A stretch of DNA of 64,000 nt from Mesorhizobium sp. WSM2240 (GTDB taxonomy: Bacteria > Pseudomonadota > Alphaproteobacteria > Rhizobiales > Rhizobiaceae): positions 5,638,908 to 5,702,907 of the forward strand of contig NZ_CP159253.1 of assembly GCF_040438645.1 (NCBI RefSeq). Direction: 5' to 3'. This document shows, piece by piece, positions 31,237 through 40,821 of the stretch. A program made the position numbers and the translations under genes. The notes under the pieces were generated by a model, which ran no database searches, was not told the origin of the DNA, and saw only the letters and a list, made by a program, of their open reading frames with translations. Each line of letters begins with the position of its first letter. The stretch's first letter is position 1.

Positions 31237-32178
31237 ATGAATTTTCGCCTTTTCGACGCGCCCGAGCGCGAGCCAAGCCAGTTTGTCGGGTTCGCCGGCA
31301 ACGGGATCGATCGGCAGTCGGAGAACCGCAGCGATGACTCCGTCGAGAAGGCACTGGAAGACCCCGGCGCACGCGTGATGCTGATACGCGAGGGCCGCCT
31401 GCTGTTGAAGCGGATCGAGGACCGCTTCGACGCGCATTTCCTGCTGAACGAATGCGATCCGCTCGAAACGAGGCTGGACGACGCAATCCTGCTTGGCTTC
31501 GACGAAAGCGGACCGATACTTGCGGCGCCCTGCCTCCTGGATCCCGAGCACCTGCCCGAGACGATCAAGGCGATCGACCACCGCTCAATCTACATACAGG
31601 GGCTTATCGACCCGGCTGCGCTCGGTGCGTTGGCGCAGGGCGCGGCGCTTCTGTCCTGGCACGCCAGCCATGTGTATTGCGGCAGATGCGGGCAGCGCAC
31701 GGAAATGCGGGCGGGCGGGTACAGGAGGCGTTGCCCGGCCTGTAATACCGAGCATTTTCCGCGCACCGATCCTGTCGCGATCATGCTTTCGGTTACCGCC
31801 GACCGGTGTCTCCTCGGGCGTGGCAAGCATTTTTCGCCCGGCATGTACTCGGCGCTCGCCGGCTTCATCGAGCCCGGCGAAACGATCGAGGCGGCGGTGC
31901 GCCGCGAGACCTTCGAGGAAGCGGGCATTAGGCTCGGGCGGGTGGTCTACCACGCCAGCCAGCCCTGGCCGTTTCCGTATTCGCTGATGATCGGCTGCTT
32001 CGGCGAGGCGCTGAACGAGAATATTTCAGCCGACATGAACGAATTGGAAGATTGCCGCTGGTTTTCACGCGACGAAGTCCTGGCGGCCATCGCAGGCAAT
32101 CATCCCGACGGCATTTTCGTTCCGCCCAACGGCGCCATCGCACACCACCTGATCCGCCACTGGGCCGAGAGCGGATAG
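31237..32178 (+). CDS. nudC: NAD(+)/NADH diphosphatase (NudC-type Nudix)
   Basis: A 313-aa Nudix hydrolase that splits NADH into NMNH and AMP and can remove NAD caps from RNA. The order is an N-terminal domain, a four-Cys zinc ribbon (CGRCGQ then CPACN, about residues 146-170), the Nudix box beginning GFIEPGETIEAAVRRE at about 208, and the NudC signature SQPWPFP near 245. The start is uncertain: ATG at 31237 has GAG six bases upstream, while ATG at 31213 would add eight residues and lacks a ribosome site. Confidence 0.91.
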   Translation: MNFRLFDAPEREPSQFVGFAGNGIDRQSENRSDDSVEKALEDPGARVMLIREGRLLLKRIEDRFDAHFLLNECDPLETRLDDAILLGFDESGPILAAPCLLDPEHLPETIKAIDHRSIYIQGLIDPAALGALAQGAALLSWHASHVYCGRCGQRTEMRAGGYRRRCPACNTEHFPRTDPVAIMLSVTADRCLLGRGKHFSPGMYSALAGFIEPGETIEAAVRRETFEEAGIRLGRVVYHASQPWPFPYSLMIGCFGEALNENISADMNELEDCRWFSRDEVLAAIAGNHPDGIFVPPNGAIAHHLIRHWAESG

Positions 32179-32184
32179 CGGGAA

Positions 32185-32208
32185 ATTACCTGATCGAAGT
32201 CAGATAAT
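32185..32208. promoter_or_regulatory. Putative MarR operator, upstream imperfect copy
   Basis: ATTACCTGAT-CGAA-GTCAGATAAT forms an inverted repeat matching at 8 of 10 positions. It has the same arms and 4-bp spacer as the perfect copy at 32223-32246, with 38 bp between centres, close to four helical turns. It precedes the MarR-GNAT gene and is likely bound by its product. Confidence 0.65.
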
Positions 32209-32222
32209 TCTTGCCTCAGAAA

Positions 32223-32246
32223 ATTACCTGACTAAAGTCAGGTAAT
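32223..32246. promoter_or_regulatory. Putative MarR operator, perfect copy overlapping the start codon
   Basis: ATTACCTGAC-TAAA-GTCAGGTAAT is a perfect 10-bp inverted repeat. Its last two bases are the first two of the ATG at 32245. A possible promoter TTGCCT (32211-32216) with TAAAGT (32233-32238), 16 bp apart, places the -10 in the operator centre and the transcript start at or next to the ATG. Binding would block transcription, which fits autorepression. Confidence 0.72.
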
Positions 32247-33126
32247 GAACATCTCGCAAATCACACAGATACGCAGCTTCAGCCGCGCGGTGACGCGTCG
32301 TGTCGGCGCGCTGGAAGACAGCTATCTGCGCCGTGGGCGCCCGCTTGGCGAGGCGCGGCTCCTTTTCGAGATCGGGCCGAAAGGGGCGGGGCTCAGCGCG
32401 CTTCGCAGCCGGCTTGGACTTGATTCAGGCCATCTCAGCCGCATGCTGCGTTCGCTCGAAGCGCAGGGTCTCGTCTCGGTGGAAAAGCTCGATGGCGATG
32501 CCCGCAGCCGCCGCGCGATGCTGACCGAGAAGGGCCGCGCCGAGCACGCAGCCTACGACGCCCTGTCGGACGAACTTGCGAATTCCATTCTCGAGCCGCT
32601 TTCGGCAGCGGCGCGGGACCGGCTCGTTGCCGCGGCGGCGGAGGTCGAGCGGCTGCTCGCCGCCGCATCGATCACCGTCGAGGAGGAGGCTGCCAACACC
32701 GAGGAAGCGCGGCAATGCCTGGCGCAATATTTCAACGAACTCGCCGAGCGCTTCGAGGAAGGGTTCGACCCGGGCAAGGGAAACACGACGACCGAGGAGG
32801 ACTTCATCCCTCCCCAGGGCAGTTTCGTGATCGCCCGGCTCGACGGCAATCCGGTAGGCTGCGGAGCGCTGCGGATGATCGATGCCGCAACGGCGGAGAT
32901 CAAACGGATGTGGGTCGCACCTTCGGCGCGTGGTCTTGGCGTCGCCAGCCGCATGTTGCGCAAACTGGAGGCGATCGCGGTTGGCTTCGGCGCGGAGACT
33001 GTGTGCCTCGACACCAACCGCTCGCTCAAGGAGGCGCAGTCTCTGTATAAGCGCGAAGGCTATACCGAAATTGCTCGCTTCAACGACAATCCCTACGCCG
33101 ACCACTGGTTCGCCAAGCGCTTGTAG
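32245..33126 (+). CDS. MarR-GNAT fusion: regulator with acetyltransferase domain
   Basis: A 293-aa two-domain protein. Residues 1-140 form a MarR winged helix; LGLDSGHLSRMLRSLEAQGL is the recognition region and RSRRAMLTEKGRA the wing. Residues about 150-293 are a GNAT domain with the acetyl-CoA loop RMWVAPSARGLGVASRML (about 223) and the C-terminal YKREGYTEIARFND. Such fusions are a known architecture, but their substrates and ligands are mostly unknown. Tandem operators cover its promoter and start codon, so it probably controls itself. It is 66 bp downstream of nudC and convergent with pheA. Confidence 0.9.
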   Translation: MNISQITQIRSFSRAVTRRVGALEDSYLRRGRPLGEARLLFEIGPKGAGLSALRSRLGLDSGHLSRMLRSLEAQGLVSVEKLDGDARSRRAMLTEKGRAEHAAYDALSDELANSILEPLSAAARDRLVAAAAEVERLLAAASITVEEEAANTEEARQCLAQYFNELAERFEEGFDPGKGNTTTEEDFIPPQGSFVIARLDGNPVGCGALRMIDAATAEIKRMWVAPSARGLGVASRMLRKLEAIAVGFGAETVCLDTNRSLKEAQSLYKREGYTEIARFNDNPYADHWFAKRL

Positions 33127-33147
33127 CTGACGGCACCGTTGCCGGCT

Positions 33148-34014
33148 TCAGTCCGCCACTTTCCATTCCTCACGCGATTCGCTGCGCGGATAGACGCCGA
33201 GGATGCGCATCTCCCTGGAGAAGAAGCGGAGTTCATCGAGCGCCAGCTTGACGTTGTTGTCGTCAGGATGGCCCTCGATGTCGGCATAGAACAGCGTCGC
33301 CGTGAAAGCGCCGAGCTGATAGCTTTCGAGCTTCGTCATGTTGACGCCGTTGGTGGCGAAGCCACCCATAGCCTTGTAGAGGGCCGCCGGCACGTTTCGC
33401 ACCCGAAAGATGAAGGTCGTCATCATCCTGGCATCGGCCGTCGGCCGTTCCACCCAGGTCTTGGACTTCGAAAGCACGACGAAGCGGGTGACGTTGTTTT
33501 CAGTGTCCTCGACATTCTCTTCCAGAATATCGAGGCCGTAGAGGCTGGAGGCGAGGCGAGGCGCCAGAGCCGCCATCGTCCGGTCATTGAGCTCGGCGAC
33601 CAGCTTTGCCGCACCCGCCGTGTCGCCGGCGACCATCGGTTTCCAGCCGTTCTTGCGGATGTATTTGCGGCACTGGCCAAGCGCGTGGATGTGGCTGTGA
33701 ATGGTCTTGATCTCCTGCCTTTTCACGCCCGGCAGCACCATCAGCTGGAAATGGATCGGCAAGAAATATTCGCCGACAATGTGCAGGCGCGATTCCGGCA
33801 GCAGGTGATGGATGTCGGCGACGCGCCCGGCGATGGTGTTCTCGATCGGGATCATCGCGAGGTCGGCCTTGCCCGTCTCTACCGCGTTGAACGCATCCTC
33901 GAAGGTCGGGCAGGGCAGCGGCTCCATCGACGGATAGACGTTGCGGCAGGCCGTGTCGGAATTGGCGCCCGGCTCGCCCTGGAAGGATATTCTGTTGGTC
34001 TTTTCAGGCGGCAT
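33148..34014 (-). CDS. pheA: Prephenate dehydratase
   Basis: A 288-aa monofunctional prephenate dehydratase of phenylalanine synthesis. The catalytic domain includes FQGEPGANSDTACRNVYP, MIPIENTIAGRVADIHHLL and the key Thr in NNVTRFVVL (about residue 175). An ACT domain (about 195-275), which senses phenylalanine, follows; its usual ESRP segment reads LESYQLG here, as in other Rhizobiales. No chorismate mutase domain is fused. kdsB lies 12 bp upstream on the same strand, a conserved kdsB-pheA pair. Confidence 0.95.
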   Translation of the reverse strand: MPPEKTNRISFQGEPGANSDTACRNVYPSMEPLPCPTFEDAFNAVETGKADLAMIPIENTIAGRVADIHHLLPESRLHIVGEYFLPIHFQLMVLPGVKRQEIKTIHSHIHALGQCRKYIRKNGWKPMVAGDTAGAAKLVAELNDRTMAALAPRLASSLYGLDILEENVEDTENNVTRFVVLSKSKTWVERPTADARMMTTFIFRVRNVPAALYKAMGGFATNGVNMTKLESYQLGAFTATLFYADIEGHPDDNNVKLALDELRFFSREMRILGVYPRSESREEWKVAD

Positions 34015-34026
34015 AGTCGGGCCTTC

Positions 34027-34758
34027 TTAAGCGATGGTCAGGATTTCACGGGCGCGGGCAAGATCCTCCGGCGTGTCGACACCGAGCGGCACCAACTGCA
34101 CGATCTCGACGTCGATGCGCATGCCTGCCTCGAGCGCCCGCAACTGCTCGAGCCGCTCGCGCCGTTCCAGCGGCGATGGCGAGAGGCTGACAAAGCGTTC
34201 CAGCGCCGCGCGCCGATAGGCGTAGAGCCCGATGTGATGGTAGAGCGGCCCGTCGCCCCAAGGCGCGGTCGCGCGGGTGAAATAAAGCGCGCGCAACCGG
34301 GTGTCGGAAAGCGGCGAGCCCACGACCTTGACGACGTTCGGATTGATCTTCTCCTCGTCGCGGTAAATCTCGACGCAGAGCGTAGCGATGTCCACCGTCC
34401 GATCCTCCAACGGCCGCAAGGCGGCGCGGATGGTTTCCGGGTCGATGGTCGGCAGGTCGCCCTGGACGTTGATTACGGTTTCGACCTCGGCGCCAGGGTC
34501 GAGCGCCGACAGGGCTTCGAATATCCGATCCGAGCCCGATTCGTGATCCGTCCGGGTCATCACCGCCTCGAGGCCGTGAGCCTGCACCGCCTCGCGCACG
34601 GCCTCCGTGTCGGTCGCTACGACGACGCGGCCGAGCCCGCTTTCGCGCGCTCTTTCGGCGACGTGGACGATCATCGGGCGGCCGCCAATGTCGGCCATCG
34701 GCTTGCCCGGAAGGCGGGTCGAAGCCATGCGGGCGGGGATCAGAATGAGGGTCGACAT
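34027..34758 (-). CDS. kdsB: 3-deoxy-manno-octulosonate cytidylyltransferase
   Basis: A 243-aa CMP-Kdo synthetase, activating Kdo for lipopolysaccharide. The nucleotide-binding start [20 protein letters not shown], then [25 protein letters not shown] and [16 protein letters not shown], are diagnostic. The ATG at 34758 gives the family N-terminus; upstream reading to 34800 adds 14 residues without support. It is divergent from the cytochrome gene. Confidence 0.95.
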   Translation of the reverse strand: MSTLILIPARMASTRLPGKPMADIGGRPMIVHVAERARESGLGRVVVATDTEAVREAVQAHGLEAVMTRTDHESGSDRIFEALSALDPGAEVETVINVQGDLPTIDPETIRAALRPLEDRTVDIATLCVEIYRDEEKINPNVVKVVGSPLSDTRLRALYFTRATAPWGDGPLYHHIGLYAYRRAALERFVSLSPSPLERRERLEQLRALEAGMRIDVEIVQLVPLGVDTPEDLARAREILTIA

Positions 34759-34963
34759 AGTGGGGTAAATCAGTCTCGGAGGGGCGGTTAAAAGTGTCAA
34801 AAGGTCTCACTGGCCCCGCCCTTATAGGTGTTGCAACCCACAAGCAAAAGACCTAGTTTCCGCCGCAATTCGGCCGGGCACGGCCGGTTGTGAAATCAAG
34901 CCGGCTGCCGTCGTGGAGGCGCACCTCCCGCCAGCCCGCCGGATCAGGAAGCCTGGGGCGCAG

Positions 34964-35740
34964 ATGGACTCTTTCGAATTCAACAAGCTGATCGGCGGTC
35001 TCCTGGGCGCGGTATTCATTGTCTTCTCGATTTCGATCGCCTCTGATGCGATCTTCGCCTCCCCCTCTCCCGAAAAGCCTGGTTTCATCATCGAGGCCGC
35101 TGAGGAAGAACCCGCCGGAGGCGCACCGGCGGTGCCCGTTGAAGAGCCTATCGCCGTGCTGCTGGCCAGCGCCAACCCGGAAGCCGGCGCGGCCGTATTC
35201 AAGAAGTGCACCGCCTGCCATACCGTGGAGAGCGGCGGGGCCAACAAGGTCGGGCCAAATCTCTGGAACATTGTCGATCGTCCTCTGGCCTCGCACGAAG
35301 GCTTTGCATATTCCGCGGCGATGAAGGAGTTCGCGCAGGGCGGCTCGGTGGTCTGGGATTACCAGCACCTCAGCGACTTCCTGGCGTCGCCGAAAGGCTA
35401 CATCAAAGGTACCGCAATGGGTTTTGCGGGCGTGAAGAAGCCCGACGAGCGCGCCGATCTGATCGCCTATCTGCGCACACTGTCGGACAACCCGGCGCCG
35501 CTGCCCGAAGCAGCCGCCCCTGCCGCCGCAGCCGAACCCGCCGCGGCTCCCGAGAGCGGCGCTGCACCGGCTGAAGCTGCGCCTGCCGAAGCACCGGCAG
35601 CCCCTGCCGAAGCACCGGCAGCCCCTGCCGAAGCCGCACCTGCACCGGACACGACTCCGGCGCCTTCCGAGTCCGCACCTGCGCCGGCTGAACCTGCAGA
35701 GCCAGCGCCGGCTCCCGCGGAACCCGCGCCTGCTCAATGA
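34964..35740 (+). CDS. cycM: Membrane-anchored c-type cytochrome (CycM-like) with Ala/Pro-rich tail
   Basis: A 258-aa class-I cytochrome c. An N-terminal uncleaved TM anchor (about residues 10-30) and a short linker precede the haem domain. The haem site is CTACH (about 82-86), and the axial Met is in [12 protein letters not shown] near 150. This matches CycM (c552), which carries electrons from the bc1 complex to terminal oxidases in rhizobia. After about residue 175 comes an Ala/Pro/Glu-rich tail of about 85 residues with a 21-bp tandem repeat, which is unusually long. A strong terminator follows. Confidence 0.88.
   Translation: MDSFEFNKLIGGLLGAVFIVFSISIASDAIFASPSPEKPGFIIEAAEEEPAGGAPAVPVEEPIAVLLASANPEAGAAVFKKCTACHTVESGGANKVGPNLWNIVDRPLASHEGFAYSAAMKEFAQGGSVVWDYQHLSDFLASPKGYIKGTAMGFAGVKKPDERADLIAYLRTLSDNPAPLPEAAAPAAAAEPAAAPESGAAPAEAAPAEAPAAPAEAPAAPAEAAPAPDTTPAPSESAPAPAEPAEPAPAPAEPAPAQ
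35582..35634 (+). repeat. In-frame 21-bp tandem repeat in the cytochrome tail
   Basis: The unit CCTGCCGAAGCACCGGCAGC plus C occurs at 35582-35602 and 35603-35623, with a partial third unit to 35634. Each unit encodes seven residues of the Ala/Pro/Glu tail, so copy changes keep the frame. Confidence 0.75.
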
Positions 35741-35765
35741 CAAATTTGTAATCTCGAAAATCATG

Positions 35766-35794
35766 AAAAAGCCGGGTTCCGCCCGGCTTTTTTT
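35766..35794 (+). terminator. Rho-independent terminator of the cytochrome gene
   Basis: AAAAAGCCGGG-TTCCG-CCCGGCTTTTTTT: a GC stem of six pairs extended by A-T pairs, a 5-nt loop and a run of seven T. Confidence 0.9.
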
Positions 35795-35896
35795 GTTAGA
35801 CATCTCGAATATACCGCCGAAATACCGGCCCCGGCCCGTTTTCAGGAGCGGGAGTGGGCCTAGATAGGTTCTCGAATGTCTCGTGGAGGATGAGTG

Positions 35897-37780
35897 ATGA
35901 AGGTTTGCGGAATCGGTTTGCTTGGCAAGGTCGGACTGGCTGCCGCGATATTCGCATCCGGCCTCCTTTCGGCATCGGCGGACGAATGGCGCACCAGCGA
36001 TTCGCTGATCGGCGAATCCAAATACGGCCAGAATTTCAAGCATTACGACTATGTGAATCCGGACGCGCCCAAGGGCGGCACGCTCAACTTGACCGTCGTC
36101 GGCACGTTCGACAGCTTCAATCCCTATATCGTCCAAGGGAGCCCGGCGGCAGGCTTCGCCGCATTCGGTGGCGGCATACTGTATGATACGCTGATGGAGC
36201 AGTCGGTCGACGAGCCGAGCACCAGCCATGCGCTCGTGGCCGAGGCCTTCAAGTTTCCCGACGATTTCTCCTCGGCCACCTATCGTCTCAACCCGAAGGC
36301 GAAATGGCACGACGGCAAGCCGATCACAGTGGAGGACGTCATTTGGTCCTTCAACGTGCTCAAGGAGTACAGCCCGCAATACAGCCACTACTACGCCAAC
36401 GTGACGGAAGCGGTGGCGATTTCGGATCGCGAGGTTGAGTTCCGTTTCGACCAGAAGGGAAATCGCGAACTGCCGCACATCATGGGCGATCTCGTCGTTT
36501 TGCCGAAGCACTGGTGGGAAGGCACCGACGCCTCGGGCAAGAAGCGGGACATCACCAGGCCGACACTGGAAGCACCGCTCGGTTCGGGCGCCTATCGCAT
36601 AGAGAGCTTCAAGCCGGGATCGCAGATCGTCTGGGCGCGCGTGCCCGATTATTGGGCGGCGGATGTGCCGGTGAAGATCGGACGCGAAAATTTCGATCGC
36701 CGGGAATATCTCTATTTCCAGGACGATAATGCCGCTTGGCAGGCCTTCACCAAAGGCGGCTATGAGGACATTCAGGTTGAAAACAGTTCGCGCCGCTGGA
36801 TGACGCAATACAATTTTCCCGCCGTCAAGGACGGAGACGTCATAAAGAAGGAATTCAAAAGCACCCTCGGCGTTTTCATGCAGGCATTCGCGCTCAATCT
36901 GCGGCGGCCGCAGTTTCAGGATCGCCGCGTGCGCAAGGCGCTGACGCTCGCCTACAATTTCGAGTACATGAACCGCACGCTCTTTTTCGGGCAGAATACC
37001 CGCACTAGCAGCTATTTCGTCGGAAGCGAACTCGCCTCGAGCGGGCTGCCCACCGGCAAGGAACTCGAGATTCTCACGCTCTACAAGGACAAGCTGCCGC
37101 CGGAGGTTTTCACCGAGGAGTTCAAGCTTCCGGTCTACGACACTCCACAGGCTGAGCGGAAATATCTGCGGGAGGCCATCGACCTTTTCAGGCAGGCCGG
37201 CTGGAACATCGAAAATGGCCGGATGATCAACGAGAAGACTGGCGAGCAGTTCAGGATAGAGTTCCTCGGCAGTGGCCCGACCGATGAGATCTTGGCGAAC
37301 TCTTACATCGAGACTCTCCGCAAGATCGGCATCGACGCATCGCTGCGCATCGTCGACCCATCCCAGTATGTCAACCGAGTCAACGATTTCGACTTCGACG
37401 TAGATACGACTATCCTCAACCAGTCCGCTTCACCGGGCAACGAGCAGCGCGACTTCTGGGGTTCCAAGGCAGCCGACTCGCCTGGATCGCGCAACGTCAT
37501 GGGCATCAAGGACCCCGTTGTCGACGCGCTGGTGGATCGCGTCATCTTCGCCACCGACCGCGAGGATCTCGTCGCCGCCACTCGCGCTCTCGATCGGGTG
37601 CTCCTGTGGAACTACTACACCATCCCGCAATTTCATCGCCCGGTTCAGTGGGTGGCGTATTGGAACAAGTTCGGCATGCCGGAAAAGCAGCCGGAATACA
37701 TCGGCGCGGACATCAATTCCTGGTGGATCGATCCTGAGAAGGAAGCGGCGCTCGCGGCCAAATACGAGAGCATCAATTGA
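35897..37780 (+). CDS. yejA1: Peptide ABC transporter substrate-binding protein 1 (YejA-like)
   Basis: A 627-aa periplasmic binding protein of the SBP_bac_5 family, YejA type. A Sec signal peptide ends near SASA (about residue 28). The mature N-terminus FKHYDYVNPDAPKGGTLNL is characteristic. YejABEF imports microcin C in E. coli and, in rhizobia, contributes to tolerance of host antimicrobial peptides. GGAGG lies seven bases before the ATG; a GTG three bases earlier is possible. Its TGA overlaps the ATG of the next gene. Confidence 0.9.
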   Translation: MKVCGIGLLGKVGLAAAIFASGLLSASADEWRTSDSLIGESKYGQNFKHYDYVNPDAPKGGTLNLTVVGTFDSFNPYIVQGSPAAGFAAFGGGILYDTLMEQSVDEPSTSHALVAEAFKFPDDFSSATYRLNPKAKWHDGKPITVEDVIWSFNVLKEYSPQYSHYYANVTEAVAISDREVEFRFDQKGNRELPHIMGDLVVLPKHWWEGTDASGKKRDITRPTLEAPLGSGAYRIESFKPGSQIVWARVPDYWAADVPVKIGRENFDRREYLYFQDDNAAWQAFTKGGYEDIQVENSSRRWMTQYNFPAVKDGDVIKKEFKSTLGVFMQAFALNLRRPQFQDRRVRKALTLAYNFEYMNRTLFFGQNTRTSSYFVGSELASSGLPTGKELEILTLYKDKLPPEVFTEEFKLPVYDTPQAERKYLREAIDLFRQAGWNIENGRMINEKTGEQFRIEFLGSGPTDEILANSYIETLRKIGIDASLRIVDPSQYVNRVNDFDFDVDTTILNQSASPGNEQRDFWGSKAADSPGSRNVMGIKDPVVDALVDRVIFATDREDLVAATRALDRVLLWNYYTIPQFHRPVQWVAYWNKFGMPEKQPEYIGADINSWWIDPEKEAALAAKYESIN

Positions 37781-39660
37781 TGCGGCCGATTCCGCGACGG
37801 AGCTTCCTTGCCGGGGCCGCATCTGCTGCTGCGGCACCGCTGCTGCCTTCGTTTGCTTTCGCAGCGACGCCGACCGGCACCAAGCTGCATGGCCTGTCGG
37901 CTTTCGGCGACCTGAAATACGCTGCGGATTTCCCGCATTTCGACTACGTCAATCCGGACGCGCCCAAGGGCGGCATGTTCAACTTTTCACCGCCCAGCTG
38001 GTTCTTCAACCAGAGCACGCTGACCTTCAACACGCTGAACAGCTTCGTGCCCAGGGGGGATGCCCCTCCGCGTATGGAATTATGCTTCGACTCGCTGATG
38101 ACGGGTCCATTGACCGGCGCGCTCGATGAACCCGACGCGGTCTACGGGCTGCTTGCCGAGACGGTCACACTCTCGGACGACCGCAACACGTTCGAGTTTG
38201 GGTTGCGCCCGGAAGCGAAGTTCCATGACGGAACGCCGCTGACGGCCGAGGATTGCGCCTTCACTTTCAAGCTCTTCAAAAAGGAAGGCCACCCGACCCT
38301 GTTGCTGCCGCTGAGCGAAATGACCGACGCAGTGGCGGTCGATGCGCGCACTTTCCGTCTTGTCTTTTCGGGCAAGCAATCGGAGCGTTCGGTGCTCAAC
38401 GTCGTCGGCTTTCCGATCCTCTCGAAAGCCTATTTCGAAGCTAATCCGTTCGACGGACGCGGACTGAAACCGCTACTCGGCTCGGGGCCGTACAAGGTCG
38501 GTCATGCCGCAGCCGGGCAGACCATCGAATATGAGCGCGTACCGGACTATTGGGGCCGCGACCTAGCGGTCAATCGCGGGCTGTACAATTTCGACCGCAT
38601 ACGCATCGAGTTCTACAGCGAACGCCAGGCTGCGTTCGAAGCCTTCAAGAAGGGCAACATCCATTACCGGCAGGAACACACCGCGCGCGTCTGGGCGACC
38701 GGCTATGATTTTCCTGCCCTGAAGGCAGGAAAAGTCATCAAGCGCGAGTTTCCGGCCGAGAAGCGGCCGTCCATGCAGGCGACCGCGATCAACCAGCGCC
38801 GCGAGCGGTTTCGCGACCGGCGCGTGCGGCAGGCAATTGCGCTTTGCTTCGACTTCGAATGGACGAAGCGCAATTTGTTCTATGACGCCTATGAACGGTC
38901 GCAGTCTTCTTTCGAGAAGTCCGACTACAAGGCCGAAGGCATGCCGTCGCCGGCGGAACTGGAGTTGCTGGAGCCCTTACGCGACAATATTCCGCCGGAG
39001 GCATTCGGTGAAGCGGTCATCCAGCCTGTGTCCGACGGGTCCGGCCGCGACCGAAAGCTCCTGGGCGCGGCGTCGAAACTGCTCGCCGAGGCCGGATGGA
39101 AGCGCAACGGCCGGTCGGTCGCCAACGGCGAAGGCGAACCGCTGACGGTCGAAATACTGGTTCAGGACGAAGCCTTTGTGCGCATCGACACCCCCTGGGT
39201 GGAAAACATGAAGGCGATTGGGATCGACGCCTCGATCCGGATGGTGGACTCGGCGCAATATCAGGCCCGCCAGGCCGATTTCGATTTCGACATGGTCTCA
39301 ATGGCGCTTTCCTTCACCGCCACGCCGACCCGCGACGATATGGAATCGCTGTTCCATTCGCGCTCGGCCAATCTGCCGGGTGCGAGAAATCTTCCGGGCA
39401 TCGCCGATCCCGCCATCGACGCCCTGATCGATGCGGTCGGCCGCGCCGCCGACCGCGAAAGCCTGGTTACGGCGGTCCGCGCGCTCGACCGGGTCTTGCG
39501 CGCGCGGCTCGACTGGATTCCAAATTGGTTTGCGGCGAATCACCGGGCGGCCTTCTGGGACATGTTCGGCTTCAAGGAGCCGAAACCAGATTACGGCTTC
39601 CCGGTCGAAGCCATGTGGTGGTTCGACAAGGACAAGGCGGCGGCGATTGGCAAAGGGTGA
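37780..39660 (+). CDS. yejA2: Peptide ABC transporter substrate-binding protein 2 (YejA-like), Tat-type signal
   Basis: A 626-aa paralogue of the preceding binding protein, sharing the FDYVNPDAPKGGMFNF start. The signal peptide has a twin-arginine motif, PRRSFLAGAAS, so export by Tat is predicted, unlike yejA1. It starts within the yejA1 stop codon (TGATG) and is therefore translationally coupled. Two tandem binding proteins before one permease set are known for rhizobial Yej systems and should widen substrate range. Confidence 0.9.
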   Translation: MRPIPRRSFLAGAASAAAAPLLPSFAFAATPTGTKLHGLSAFGDLKYAADFPHFDYVNPDAPKGGMFNFSPPSWFFNQSTLTFNTLNSFVPRGDAPPRMELCFDSLMTGPLTGALDEPDAVYGLLAETVTLSDDRNTFEFGLRPEAKFHDGTPLTAEDCAFTFKLFKKEGHPTLLLPLSEMTDAVAVDARTFRLVFSGKQSERSVLNVVGFPILSKAYFEANPFDGRGLKPLLGSGPYKVGHAAAGQTIEYERVPDYWGRDLAVNRGLYNFDRIRIEFYSERQAAFEAFKKGNIHYRQEHTARVWATGYDFPALKAGKVIKREFPAEKRPSMQATAINQRRERFRDRRVRQAIALCFDFEWTKRNLFYDAYERSQSSFEKSDYKAEGMPSPAELELLEPLRDNIPPEAFGEAVIQPVSDGSGRDRKLLGAASKLLAEAGWKRNGRSVANGEGEPLTVEILVQDEAFVRIDTPWVENMKAIGIDASIRMVDSAQYQARQADFDFDMVSMALSFTATPTRDDMESLFHSRSANLPGARNLPGIADPAIDALIDAVGRAADRESLVTAVRALDRVLRARLDWIPNWFAANHRAAFWDMFGFKEPKPDYGFPVEAMWWFDKDKAAAIGKG

Positions 39661-39726
39661 TGAACGACGTGACGCGGCCTTTCTGATGCGTTGCTATTCT
39701 TCGCACTTCTCGGCGGGCATGGCCTG

Positions 39727-40821
39727 ATGGGCGCCTATATCCTCAGACGCGTGCTTTTGATGATCCCGACGCTGTTCGGCATCATGGCGATCTCGTTCAT
39801 CGTCATCCAGTTCGCGCCGGGCGGGCCGGTCGAGCAAGTGATTGCGCAACTGACCGGGCAGGGCGGGGAAGACCGCCTTTCGGGAGGCGGCGGCGACATG
39901 GCCGCAAGCAATGTCGATGCCGGCGGCGGAGCATCGTCGAGATATCGCGGCGCACAGGGGCTTAACCCCGAATTCATCGCCAAGCTTGAACAGCAATTCG
40001 GCTTCGACAAGCCGCCGCTTGAGCGCTTCTTCAAGATGCTGTGGGACTACGCCCGCTTCGATTTCGGCGAGAGCTTCTTTCGCGACATCTCGGTCATCGA
40101 CCTGATCCTCGAAAAAATGCCTGTGTCGATCTCGATCGGGCTGTGGACCACCCTCCTCGCCTATCTGATCTCTATCCCGCTAGGCATCCGCAAGGCGGTC
40201 AAGGACGGCTCGGCCTTCGATGTCTGGACCAGTGGAATCGTCATTGTCGGCTATGCAATTCCGGGTTTCCTGTTCGCGATCCTGCTCATGGTGCTGTTCG
40301 CGGGCGGATCGTTCTTCGACTGGTTTCCGCTGCGCGGCCTGACATCGGACAATTTCGACCAGTTGTCGCTCGGCGGAAAGATCCTCGACTATTTCTGGCA
40401 CCTGGCGCTGCCGCTGACGGCGCTGGTGCTCTCCGCCTTCGCAACCACGACGCTGCTCACCAAAAACTCGTTCCTGGATGAAATCCGCAAGCAATATGTG
40501 GTCACGGCGCGCGCCAAGGGGTTGTCCGAGGGACGCGTCCTCTACGGCCATGTCTTCCGCAACGCCATGCTGATCGTCATCGCCGGGTTCCCGGGCGCCT
40601 TCATCGCGGCTTTCTTCACCGGATCGCTGCTGATCGAGAACATCTTCTCGCTCGACGGGCTCGGCCTTCTCGGCTTCCGCTCCGTGGTTGCGCGCGACTA
40701 CCCCGTTGTGTTCGCGAATCTCTACATTTTCTCACTGATCGGGCTGTTCGTCGGCCTGATATCGGACCTGATCTATACCTGGATCGACCCGCGCATCGAC
40801 TTCGAGCGGAGGGACGTCTGA
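39727..40821 (+). CDS. yejB: Peptide ABC transporter permease YejB
   Basis: A 364-aa inner-membrane permease of the DppB/OppB type. The N-terminus [20 protein letters not shown] is typical, and the EAA-type loop is [21 protein letters not shown]. An insertion between TM1 and the core (about residues 40-85), rich in Gly and Asp, is usual in YejB. The end overlaps the yejE start by one base (TGATG). Confidence 0.92.
   Translation: MGAYILRRVLLMIPTLFGIMAISFIVIQFAPGGPVEQVIAQLTGQGGEDRLSGGGGDMAASNVDAGGGASSRYRGAQGLNPEFIAKLEQQFGFDKPPLERFFKMLWDYARFDFGESFFRDISVIDLILEKMPVSISIGLWTTLLAYLISIPLGIRKAVKDGSAFDVWTSGIVIVGYAIPGFLFAILLMVLFAGGSFFDWFPLRGLTSDNFDQLSLGGKILDYFWHLALPLTALVLSAFATTTLLTKNSFLDEIRKQYVVTARAKGLSEGRVLYGHVFRNAMLIVIAGFPGAFIAAFFTGSLLIENIFSLDGLGLLGFRSVVARDYPVVFANLYIFSLIGLFVGLISDLIYTWIDPRIDFERRDV

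Noticed and set aside
33139..34791. 550-aa plus-strand open frame
   Set aside because: It is antisense to pheA and kdsB, both certain by motifs, and its composition (Arg/His/Asp-rich) is that of a complementary-frame shadow.
34853..36808. 651-aa minus-strand open frame
   Set aside because: It spans the cytochrome gene, its terminator and the start of yejA1 in antisense, and shows no domain.
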